Source: Novosphingobium sp. (GTDB lineage: Bacteria; Pseudomonadota; Alphaproteobacteria; Sphingomonadales; Sphingomonadaceae). From it: a stretch of DNA of 64,000 nucleotides. Location of the stretch: assembly GCF_039595395.1 (NCBI RefSeq), contig NZ_JBCNLP010000001.1, forward strand, positions 4,030,001 through 4,094,000, read 5' to 3'. Shown one piece after another: positions 1 to 7,781 of this stretch (the stretch's first letter is position 1; every line of letters begins with the position of its first letter). A program made the translations under genes and the position numbers. The notes below the pieces were generated by a model. The model made no database searches. It had not been told where the DNA came from and was given only the letters and a program-made list of their open reading frames with translations.

Positions 1-856
1 GTACAGCAGGTAGCCGCCGGTGGTGTGCAGCACGCCCTTCGGCTTGCCGGTGGAGCCGGAGGTGTAGAGGATGAACAGCGGGTCCTCGGCGTCCATCGCT
101 TCGGTGGGGGCAGTGCGGCCTCGACCTTGGCAGCAGGCTTCATCGTACCAGACGTCGCGGTGCTGGTTCCACTAGCGATCGCCCCGCCGGTGGCGCTTGC
201 ACAGCGATGATCTTCTGCACGCTGGAGGTTTCCGGGTTGGTCAGGGCGTCGTCGACATTGGCCTTCAGCGGAGTGCGCTTGCCGCCGCGCACGCCTTCGT
301 CGGCGGTGATCACCACCTTGGACTTGCAATCGATGATGCGCCCGGCCAGGGCCTCGGGCGAGAAGCCGCCGAAGACCACCGAGTGGATCGCGCCGATGCG
401 GGCGCAGGCCAGCATGGCGACCACGGCCTCGGGGATCATCGGCATGTAGATGGTCACTACGTCGCCGCGGTGCACGTCCTGCCCGCGCAGGGCGTTGGCG
501 AACTTGCAGACCTGCTCGTGGAGCTGGCGGTAGGTGATTTCCTGGTGGTCGGCGGGATCGTCGCCTTCCCAGATGATCGCCACCTGGTCGCCGCGTTCGG
601 CGAGGTGACGGTCGAGGCAGTTGTGCGACACGTTGAGGGTGCCGTCGGCGAACCACTTGATGCCGAAATCCGCCTCGGCAAAGCTGCTGCGGCTGGCCTT
701 GGTCGGCGCCTTGATCCAGTCGAGCCGTCTGGCCTGCTCCAGCCAATAGGCCTCGCTATCGCCCAGAGAACGCTCATGGGCGGCGGCGCGGGCGGCGGCA
801 TCGAACAGCGCTTCTTGCGCCCAGGTGTCGGGGACCGGGTACAGCTCGTCGTTCAT
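1..856 (-). pseudogene. acs: Acetyl-CoA synthetase, N-terminal part, frameshifted and cut by window edge
   Basis: AMP-forming acetyl-CoA synthetase makes acetyl-CoA from acetate, ATP and CoA in the cytosol, which would complete alcohol-to-acetate oxidation encoded next door. The first ~220 residues are in frame from the ATG at 856 and include the family segments KWFADGTLNVSHNCLDRHL and GVRGGKRTPLKANVDDAL. The frame then breaks between about 130 and 205. The continuation WNQHRDVWYDEA and the AMP-binding P-loop YTSGSTGKPKGVLHTTGGY are readable in another frame down to base 1. Several small insertions occur within 70 bp. Residues ~65-220 look Pseudomonas-like whereas the first ~60 look sphingomonad-like. 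It may be a consensus error rather than a true pseudogene. Confidence 0.85.
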
Positions 857-893
857 GGCATACTCTCTGTTTTATGGGTTCGGCGCAGAGAAA

Positions 894-923
894 GCGGCGT
901 TCCATCACGGAATAGAACGCCGC
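894..923 (-). terminator. Rho-independent terminator of the porin gene
   Basis: Perfect 9-bp inverted repeat GCGGCGTTC / GAACGCCGC with a 12-nt loop, followed on the minus strand by TTTCTCT. It lies just after the stop of the porin gene and before acs. Confidence 0.7.
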
Positions 924-944
924 TCACTCCGGGTGTATTGGTCT

Positions 945-2351
945 TTAGAAGAACAGGATCGCGCCCGCCGCCACCGTGTCGCCCTGCGCCTTGTTGCCAT
1001 TATGCGCCTGCGCAGTGGTGTGGACATATTCGGTGATCAGCGTCACCCAGCTCGTCAGGCTGTAGCGACCCTGCCCGACCCAACTGCTGTTCTTTTTAAG
1101 CAGCGTGGGATTGGCCAGCGCATCGCTGCTGTTGGCGTAGGACAGGCTGCTCTCGCCATAGCTCACGCCCGCCGAGAATTTCCCGAAGGTCCCCATGCCC
1201 TGAAGATAGAAACCCTCGCTGTCACGGCGATGGCCGGTCGCATCGGTGTCGAACAGGTTGAGCGCCGTGGTGCCAAGGCCCGCCGCCTTGTAGTAATAGC
1301 CGGTCACCGTCAGCGGGCCGTAACCGATCTTGGCGCCCGTATCGAAGCCCTGCCCGGTGTAATTCACGCCATCGAGCCGGTTATGCCGCTGGGTGATGCC
1401 CGAGAGCCATGCACGCAGGGTCACGTCGCTGAACTTGGCATCATAGGTGATCTTGCCCTGGAACCCCGGCGAGGCGCTGGTCTCGCCCGGCCCGGTCAGC
1501 GACTGCAGCGGCTCGAACACGCCCGCGCTGACGGTAAAGCCGGAAATTCTGGGCGAGGTATAGGTGATCTGCGGCTGGAAATCGGTGTAGATATAGCCCA
1601 CGCCGATGCGCCCCAAAGATGTGTTGGCCGGCGCCACATTGCCCCCGGTGCTGCCCACCGCCAGCAGCGTCATGTCGTTGAGGATGCCTTCCGAACCGAA
1701 CAGGCCGATGTCGCGGCCCAGCTTGAACTCGCCGATGCCGGCGCGGCCCACGGTCATATAGGTCTGGCGGAAGTCGATGCCGGCGGTCTGCAGCGCGGTG
1801 TTCTGGCCGCCGCTGTTGGCGCCGCCGCCGATGGCATAGGTGGCGCTGTTGATGCCGGGATACATGCCGAAATGCGCGCCAATGTCCCAGCCCGCCTGAT
1901 GGGTGGTGATGTCGAACTTCAGATAGCCGGGCAGCAGGCCGTTGCGGATCGAGCTGGTGTTGCCGCCCGCCGCGACCACGCCGCCGACGACCGCCGTGTT
2001 GGCGCCGGGGGTCTGACCCTTGTCATGGGTGTAGAAACCATTGATCTGGCCGGAGACCTTGAAGGTCACCCCGCCCACCTCCATGCCCACGCCGCTGTCG
2101 GTCATATGGATCAGGCGCTTGTCATCCAGCGCGGCGGCGGGAGCGGTTGGCGCGGCGGCAACCACCGGAGCGGCGGCGGCGGTATCAGCCTTGTCGCCCG
2201 CCAGCAGGGACTGATATTCGTCGTCGCTCAGGATGCCTTTCTCATGCAGTCGCTTGAGCAGCTCGGCGTTGGAGCCTGCCATGGCCGGAGTTGCCCCGGC
2301 CATCAAGGCCAAGGCCATAGCGCAGCCGCTCAGGATCACCTGCTTTTTCAT
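945..2351 (-). CDS. Outer-membrane porin, DcaP-like
   Basis: 468 aa. A Sec signal peptide occupies about residues 1-25 (cleavage after AMA). It is followed by a short helical/coiled segment (AELLKRLHEKGILSDDEYQSLL), an Ala/Pro linker, then a long beta-rich region with alternating hydrophobic strands that ends in FF, the usual C-terminal aromatic signal for BAM insertion. An N-terminal coiled segment before a 16-strand barrel is typical of DcaP-type porins, which take up small organic acids. It lies between acs and the alcohol-oxidation genes, so uptake of an organic substrate is plausible but unproven. Confidence 0.75.
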   Translation of the reverse strand: MKKQVILSGCAMALALMAGATPAMAGSNAELLKRLHEKGILSDDEYQSLLAGDKADTAAAAPVVAAAPTAPAAALDDKRLIHMTDSGVGMEVGGVTFKVSGQINGFYTHDKGQTPGANTAVVGGVVAAGGNTSSIRNGLLPGYLKFDITTHQAGWDIGAHFGMYPGINSATYAIGGGANSGGQNTALQTAGIDFRQTYMTVGRAGIGEFKLGRDIGLFGSEGILNDMTLLAVGSTGGNVAPANTSLGRIGVGYIYTDFQPQITYTSPRISGFTVSAGVFEPLQSLTGPGETSASPGFQGKITYDAKFSDVTLRAWLSGITQRHNRLDGVNYTGQGFDTGAKIGYGPLTVTGYYYKAAGLGTTALNLFDTDATGHRRDSEGFYLQGMGTFGKFSAGVSYGESSLSYANSSDALANPTLLKKNSSWVGQGRYSLTSWVTLITEYVHTTAQAHNGNKAQGDTVAAGAILFF

Positions 2352-2471
2352 ATCATCCTCCCATGTCCCGACCGGTTTTCCGGCCTGTGGGGAGAGTGAC
2401 GCGGCAGGCTTTCGCCCGGTATTGAACTTAGGTTCTCGTCCTTTTGGTCAGAAAAGGCTCGGAGGCTGTTT

Positions 2472-2573
2472 GGTGCCAGCCCTCCCCCGCCCGGCGCCCC
2501 ATCGGCCGTATCCTGTGGGGGGCCGGGCGGGGGAGAAGGCTGGTGCCGCAAAATCCGGCCACGCCGGATTTCC
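2472..2573. repeat. Interspersed hairpin repeat, family 2, copy 1
   Basis: Long imperfect inverted repeat (CCCTCCCCCGCCCGGC ... GCCGGGCGGGGGAGAAGG) around ATCGGCCGTATCCTGT. A second hairpin AATCCGGCCACGCCGGATT follows. A closely similar element lies at 51504-51606. It sits between convergent or head-to-tail gene ends in the otherwise empty 2352-2583 gap. Confidence 0.75.
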
Positions 2574-2583
2574 AAACGGGCTC

Positions 2584-3549
2584 TCAAGGCGCGATCGCCA
2601 CCCCCCATGGCCCTGCGCCAGCGGCAATCGTGCCCACCGGCTTGGCTGTACCAAGGTCCACCACCGTCACATCGTCCGACACGCCATTGGCGGTGTAGGC
2701 GCGGGTGCCATCGGCGCTGATCGCCAGATGCCACACGCGCTTGCCCACCGGCACATAGGCGCGCACCTTGCGGCTGCTCACATCGACCAGCGCGACCATG
2801 TTCGCCCGCCCCAGCGCCACCACCGCCGTCCTGCCATCGGGGGTGAAGCGGATGCCGCAGGGCAGCACCTGATAGTCCTTCACGCCGGGCGGGGCGAAAT
2901 GCAGCGTCTCGAGGATCGCGTGGCTGGCACTGTCGGCGATCTGCACCACGCCGCCGGTCTCCGCCGCGATCCATAGCTGCTTGCCGTCCGCGGTGAATTC
3001 AACATGGCGCGGGCGCAGTTCGGTCTCGGTGGTGGCAATGACCTTGCGGCTGGGCAGGTCGATCCAGCTCACCACATTGTCGTCCTCGGAGGTGACGACC
3101 AGCGACTGGCCATCCGGGCTCTGGGCCACGCCCTCGGGCTCCTTGCCGACCGGGACCTGAAAAGCGACACTGCGGGTGGCGACATCGATCGCGGTCACCG
3201 CCGCATTGTCCTCATTGGCCACAAAGAGCAGCTTGCCATCGCGCGAGGGGAAGAGCTGTTCGGGGTCCTCGCCCGAGGGCAGGTCGGCCACCACCTTGCC
3301 GGTCGCCCGGTCGATCATCTGCACGGCATGGTCATTGCCCACGCAGACGAACAGAAACCTGCCATCCCGCGACAGGACAATGCCGCGCGGCCGCGCGCCG
3401 ATCTTCCATGTCTCGAGAGGCTTGAGCGTCGCGCTGTCGATCACGCTGACGCTGTCCCCGCGCTCGTTCGACACATAGATCGTCTCGGCCAGGCAGGCGC
3501 TGGAAACGCAGGCCGAAGCCGCCGCCATCAGGGTGATCATCCGTCTCAT
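2584..3549 (-). CDS. YVTN-type beta-propeller protein associated with PQQ dehydrogenase
   Basis: 321 aa, exported (signal peptide ~1-21, cleavage near CLA). Repeated ~42-residue blades with motifs such as YVSNERGDSVSVID and LFVANEDNAAVTAID define a seven-bladed YVTN propeller. Proteins of this kind recur beside quinoprotein alcohol dehydrogenases; their exact job is not settled. I chose the ATG at 3549 because GAAAGGCGG precedes it and the signal peptide begins there; a longer in-frame extension to 3654 adds a non-signal leader. It is divergent from the cytochrome gene at 3667. Confidence 0.8.
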   Translation of the reverse strand: MRRMITLMAAASACVSSACLAETIYVSNERGDSVSVIDSATLKPLETWKIGARPRGIVLSRDGRFLFVCVGNDHAVQMIDRATGKVVADLPSGEDPEQLFPSRDGKLLFVANEDNAAVTAIDVATRSVAFQVPVGKEPEGVAQSPDGQSLVVTSEDDNVVSWIDLPSRKVIATTETELRPRHVEFTADGKQLWIAAETGGVVQIADSASHAILETLHFAPPGVKDYQVLPCGIRFTPDGRTAVVALGRANMVALVDVSSRKVRAYVPVGKRVWHLAISADGTRAYTANGVSDDVTVVDLGTAKPVGTIAAGAGPWGVAIAP

Positions 3550-3666
3550 GACCGCCTTTCTAGGCGCCCGCGCGCAGGCTTGGGATTGTACCAAAGGTCT
3601 ATGGGCGGGCTCGCGCAGCAACGTAGACTTGTGCGCAACAAAACACGCTATCAACGAGGTTAGAGG

Positions 3667-4095
3667 ATGAAGATTCTTGGTCGCATGGCCACGCTGGCCG
3701 CCGCCGCTATCGTCGTCACATCGGTGGGTTCATCGCTGATGGCGCATGGCAATGTCACCCCTCAGGCCGTGGACACCTCCGCCCTGCCCGACATCGGCGA
3801 GGCCTGGCTGCAGCACAATCCCTATCGCGGCAATGCCACCGCCGCCAAGATCGGCGAATCGGCCTATGGCCAGAACTGCGCCCGCTGCCATGGCCTTGAG
3901 GCCGAAAGCGGCGGCATCGCGCCGGATCTGCGCTATCTGGAGCTGGGCGACAGCGGTGATGAATGGTTCATCCAGCGTTACCAGCATGGCTCCAGCCATG
4001 ACGGCAAGGTCTATATGCCGCCGATGGGCGAGGTGCTGGGGCAGAAGGCCGGCTGGGCGATCCGCGCCTGGCTCGAAACCAAGCATCAGGACTGA
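3667..4095 (+). CDS. pedF: Cytochrome c-550, PedF-like
   Basis: 142 aa periplasmic mono-haem cytochrome c. It has a signal peptide of about 26 residues (cleavage near LMA), haem-binding CARCH at residues 71-75, and Met117 or Met120 in VYMPPM as the likely axial ligand. The body HGNVTPQAVDTSALPDIG and QNCARCHGLEAESGGIAPDL matches the PedF family that accepts electrons from PQQ-dependent ethanol dehydrogenases. It starts an apparent operon: the next gene begins 4 bp after its stop, and the dehydrogenase follows. Confidence 0.88.
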   Translation: MKILGRMATLAAAAIVVTSVGSSLMAHGNVTPQAVDTSALPDIGEAWLQHNPYRGNATAAKIGESAYGQNCARCHGLEAESGGIAPDLRYLELGDSGDEWFIQRYQHGSSHDGKVYMPPMGEVLGQKAGWAIRAWLETKHQD

Positions 4096-4099
4096 TCCG

Positions 4100-4957
4100 G
4101 TGCAGGATCGGCGCAGCTTCGTGATGCAGGCGCTGGCCTTCGCCGCGCTGGGCATGGGCCCGGCCGCGGCACAGGCCGCGCCGCTGGCCAAGGTCAAGGC
4201 TCTGGGCGTGCTGCGGGTGGCGGTCTATAAGGACAACCGCCCGTGGTCCTGGCGGCAGGACGGCAAGGTGGTCGGCATCGATGCCGATCTGGGCGCGGCT
4301 CTGGCCAAGGCGCTGGGCGTCCATGTCGATCTGGCCGAGCTGATGCCGGGCGACGATATGGAGGCCGATCTGCGCAATGGCGTGTGGAAAGGGGGTCTGC
4401 TGGGCTTTCAGCCCGCCGATGTGATGCTGCATGTGCCCTTCGACCGTGGTTTTGCGGCCCGCGTCGATCAGGTGGCCATCGTCGCCCCCTATTACCGCGA
4501 GAGCTTCCAGTTTGCCTGCATGAAGGGCGAGATCGACTGCAACGCCGCCCCCACCCAATACAAGGGCCGCAAGCTGGCGGTGGAGATCGACTCCATCCCC
4601 GATTCCTATCTCTCGGGCACGGGCGGCGGGGTGCTGGCGCGCGATGTCGTGCATTTCCCGATGGGCTTCGATGCCGCCGCCGCTCTGGCCCAGGGCAAGG
4701 CCGATGGCGTGCTGGCCAGCAAGGCGCAGGTGGAAAGCGCGCTGGCTGCCGCCAAACCGGCAAACATCGCGCTGCGCAGCATGCCTTTGCCCGGCTTTGC
4801 CTCGCCCGGCTGGGACATCGGCATGGCGGTGAAGGAGAACAGCCGCAATCTGGGCGATACCATCGAGGGGCTGCTGGATGGCATGGTCAAATCCGGGGAG
4901 CTGAAGGCGATCTTCGCCCGCTACGGCGTCACCTGGACTCCCGCTCTGGCCGCCTGA
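4100..4957 (+). CDS. Quinoprotein-associated solute-binding protein (SBP family 3 fold)
   Basis: 285 aa periplasmic binding protein with the family-3 fold, starting LKVKALGVLRVAVYKDNRPWS-like at the lobe-1 N-terminus. The GTG start at 4100 gives DRRSFVMQALAFAALG, a signal with a twin-arginine-like pair, and lies 4 bp after the cytochrome stop. Members of this family accompany PQQ dehydrogenase genes without a cognate ABC transporter, and none is seen here. A role in delivering metal or cofactor to the dehydrogenase is a guess from context. No lesion seen. Confidence 0.8.
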   Translation: MQDRRSFVMQALAFAALGMGPAAAQAAPLAKVKALGVLRVAVYKDNRPWSWRQDGKVVGIDADLGAALAKALGVHVDLAELMPGDDMEADLRNGVWKGGLLGFQPADVMLHVPFDRGFAARVDQVAIVAPYYRESFQFACMKGEIDCNAAPTQYKGRKLAVEIDSIPDSYLSGTGGGVLARDVVHFPMGFDAAAALAQGKADGVLASKAQVESALAAAKPANIALRSMPLPGFASPGWDIGMAVKENSRNLGDTIEGLLDGMVKSGELKAIFARYGVTWTPALAA

Positions 4958-5073
4958 TTCGCCCGTGCCGCCGCGACCCAAGGTCCAATTGTTCGCACCG
5001 GCCCACGTCATAGTCTTCTGATCGACGCACCGGGACAAGCGGCGCGGCAAGTCCGAAATAAGGGAGGATGAGG

Positions 5074-6854
5074 ATGACGAAAGGACGTTTCAGGCGTTCG
5101 ATGGCAGGCATGGCCGCCATCACGCTCGCGCTGACGATGGGAGGCGCCGCCGCGCCCCTGCTGGCCCAGAACCCCGCCCCGGCCGCAGCCGGCCCCACCG
5201 ACGCCCAGTTGATGGACGACGCCAACTCCACCGGCGACGTGCTGACCTATGGCATGGGCCCGCGCGCCCAGCGTTTCAGCCCGCTCACGCAGATCAACGC
5301 CGACAATGTCGCGCTCTGGTACCCGCCTTCGCCGCCTCGCTGGGTGGCGAGAAGCAGCGCGGTCAGGAATCGCAGCCGCTGGTCTATGACGGCACGATCT
5401 ATGTGACGGGCTCCTATTCGCGCATCTTCGCCTTCGACGCGCGCACCGGCGACCAGAAGTGGAAGTATGAAGCCCGCCTGCCCGACGGCATCATGCCCTG
5501 CTGCGACGTGGTCAACCGCGGCGCCGCCATCTATGGCGACAAGATCATCTTCGCCACGCTGGACGCGCGTCTGGTGGCGCTCAACCGCCACACCGGCAAG
5601 GTGGTGTGGAACAAGCAGATCGCCGATTATCAGGCCGGCTACAGCGCCACCGCCGCGCCGCTGATCGTCCATGGCATGGTCATCACCGGCAATTCGGGTG
5701 GCGAATTTGGCATCGTGGGCGCGGTGGAAGCGCGTGACGTCAACACCGGCGAGCTGATCTGGCACCGCCCGGTGGTCGAAGGCAACATGGGCACCTTGCG
5801 CGGCAAGGACAATGGCATCACCGGCAAGCTGAACGCAACCTGGGAGGGCGACCAGTGGAAGACCGGCGGCGGCGCCACCTGGCTGGGCGGCACCTATGAT
5901 CCCGACACCAACCTGCTGTACTTCGGCACCGGCAACCCCGCGCCGTGGAACAGCCATCTGCGCAAGGGCGACAACCTCTACACCGCCTCGACGCTGGCGA
6001 TCGATCCCGACACAGGCGTCATCAAGTGGCACTACCAGACCACACCGCATGACGGCTGGGACTTCGACGGGGTGAACGAGTTCATCCCCTTCGACGCCAC
6101 CATCAACGGCAAGCCGATGAAGCTGGGCGCCAAGGCCGACCGCAACGGCTATTTCTTCGTGCTCGACCGCACCAACGGCAAGTTCATCAGCGCCAGCCGC
6201 TTCGTGATGAAGACGACCTGGGCCGAAGGCTACACCAAGGACGGCAAGCCCATCGTCATCCCCGCCGGCCGCCCCGGCGATCCGGCAGCGGCGGCCAAGG
6301 GCCCCTCGGTCTTCTCCTCACCCAGCTTTCTGGGCGGCAAGAACTGGATGCCGATGGCCTACAACCAGGGCACGGGCCTGTTCTATGTCCCCTCCAACGA
6401 CTGGGGCATGGACATCTGGAACGAGCCGATCAGCTACAAGAAGGGCGCGGCCTATCTGGGCGCGGGCTTCACCATCAAGCCCATCGCCGAGGACCATATC
6501 GGCGCGCTGCGCGCCATGGACCCCAAGACCGGCAAGATCGTGTGGGAGTACAAGAACAAGGCTCCGCTGTGGGGCGGCGTGCTGACCACGGCGGGCAATC
6601 TGGTCTTCACCGGCACGCCTGAAGGCTTCCTCAAGGCCTTCGACGCCAAGACCGGCAAGGAATTGTGGAAGTTCCAGACCGGTTCGGGCGTGGTCGGCTC
6701 GCCCGTGACGTGGGAGCAGGATGGTGAGCAATATGTCGCCGTGATGTCCGGCTGGGGCGGCGCCGTGCCGCTGTGGGGCGGCGAGGTCGCCAAGTCGTTC
6801 AAGGATATCAACCAGGGCGGTTCGCTCTGGGTGTTCAAGATGCCCAAGGCTTAG
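5074..6854 (+). CDS. PQQ-dependent alcohol dehydrogenase, predicted lanthanide type, with one frameshift
   Basis: Periplasmic quinoprotein alcohol dehydrogenase (about 593 aa if repaired). The signal peptide ends near PLLAQ, and SD AGGGAGG at 5061-5067 favours the ATG at 5074. Hallmarks are the vicinal-disulfide CC in IMPCCDVVNRG, WDFDG with the catalytic Asp at 6060-6062 and a second Asp at 6066-6068, and C-terminal tryptophan-docking repeats. Asp at +2 from the catalytic Asp is the lanthanide-coordinating signature of XoxF/PedH enzymes; calcium enzymes have Ala or Ser there. One base is missing in a C run at 5322-5324, splitting the reading frame; restoring it joins VALWY to PAFAASLGGEKQRGQES. 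This is probably a sequencing deletion. Electrons likely pass to the PedF-like cytochrome upstream. Confidence 0.88.
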
Positions 6855-6866
6855 GGCAAATCCGGA

Positions 6867-6900
6867 GCGGTTGGTCCGTGAAGGGATCAACCGCTTCCTG
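6867..6900 (+). terminator. Possible terminator after the alcohol dehydrogenase
   Basis: Inverted repeat GCGGTTG / CAACCGC with a 14-nt loop 13 bp after the stop codon. It lacks a strong T run, so it may only slow transcription. The remaining gap to 7090 shows no gene. Confidence 0.4.
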
Positions 6901-7090
6901 CATGCAAGGGGAGGCAGCGATGATCGTGATGGGGCGGGGGCAACAGGGATCGGCATGGGACGGCGCGCGCAGCTTTCCGCCACCAACACCCACGGCGATG
7001 CTTGCCACGCCCGCGATTGTGACGGATCATGGTGTCGGGGGTAAAACAGGGATCATGGACAGCGGCAGAGTGGAGAGCAGCGGGCCTCAG

Positions 7091-7729
7091 ATGGAGCGAG
7101 TGCTGATCGTCGACGATCACCCGCTGGTGCGCGACGGTTTGCGCAGCGTGATCGCCGTCACCTTCGACGGCTGCGACATCTTCGAGGCGGCCAGCATGGA
7201 AGAGGCGCTGGCCACGCTGGAGCAGCAGGACAATTTCGACCTGATCCTGCTCGATCTGCATATTCCCGATGTCAAACGGCTCGATGGGTTGAAATTGCTG
7301 CGTCAGCGCTTCCCGATGCTGCCGGTGGTGATGGTTTCGGGCGCCTTCGACCGGACCGTGGTGCGCGAGGCGCTGGCGGCGGGCGCGGCAGGCTTCATCC
7401 CCAAATCGATGAAGCGCAGCGCCATTCTCGACGCGCTGCACCGCGTGGTGGCGGGCGAGATCTATATGCCCGATGCCGTGGCGGAAACCGACCCCGCCAA
7501 TGAACAGAACGAGCAGATCCGCGAGCGCATCGAAAGCCTGACGCCGCAGCAGAAGATCGTGCTCAACCATCTGGTGCATGGGCGGCTGAACAAGCAGATC
7601 GCGCATGATCTGTCGGTTTCGATGACCACGGTGAAGGCGCATGTCTCGGCTATTCTGTTGAAGCTGAATGTGTTCAGCCGCACGCAGGCGGTGATCCTAG
7701 CCAATCGGGTGCAGTTCGACGGGGATTGA
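7091..7729 (+). CDS. LuxR-family response regulator of alcohol oxidation
   Basis: 212 aa. A receiver domain (MERVLIVDDHPLVRDGL, acidic pair D8-D9, phosphoacceptor D55 in LILLDLHIPD, Lys in FIPKS) is followed by a LuxR-type HTH (LTPQQKIVLNHLVHGRLNKQIAHDLSVS split over residues ~150-200). It resembles AgmR/ErbR-type regulators that sit in exa/ped ethanol-oxidation loci. An alternative start at 7055 adds 12 residues; the 7091 start matches family length. The hybrid kinase facing it from 10020 is the likely partner. Confidence 0.8.
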   Translation: MERVLIVDDHPLVRDGLRSVIAVTFDGCDIFEAASMEEALATLEQQDNFDLILLDLHIPDVKRLDGLKLLRQRFPMLPVVMVSGAFDRTVVREALAAGAAGFIPKSMKRSAILDALHRVVAGEIYMPDAVAETDPANEQNEQIRERIESLTPQQKIVLNHLVHGRLNKQIAHDLSVSMTTVKAHVSAILLKLNVFSRTQAVILANRVQFDGD

Positions 7730-7755
7730 TAGGAGCCAGTGAGGGCCGCAAGAGG

Positions 7756-7781
7756 GGCGCCCTGACCGGGGCGCCTTTTTT
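7756..7781 (+). terminator. Rho-independent terminator after the LuxR regulator
   Basis: GGCGCCC / GGGCGCC stem with loop TGACCG followed by six T. Its end overlaps the stop codon of the convergent kinase gene. Confidence 0.85.

Noticed and set aside
4194..4763. Arg/Pro-rich antisense ORF opposite the solute-binding protein
   Set aside because: Typical shadow composition in GC-rich DNA.
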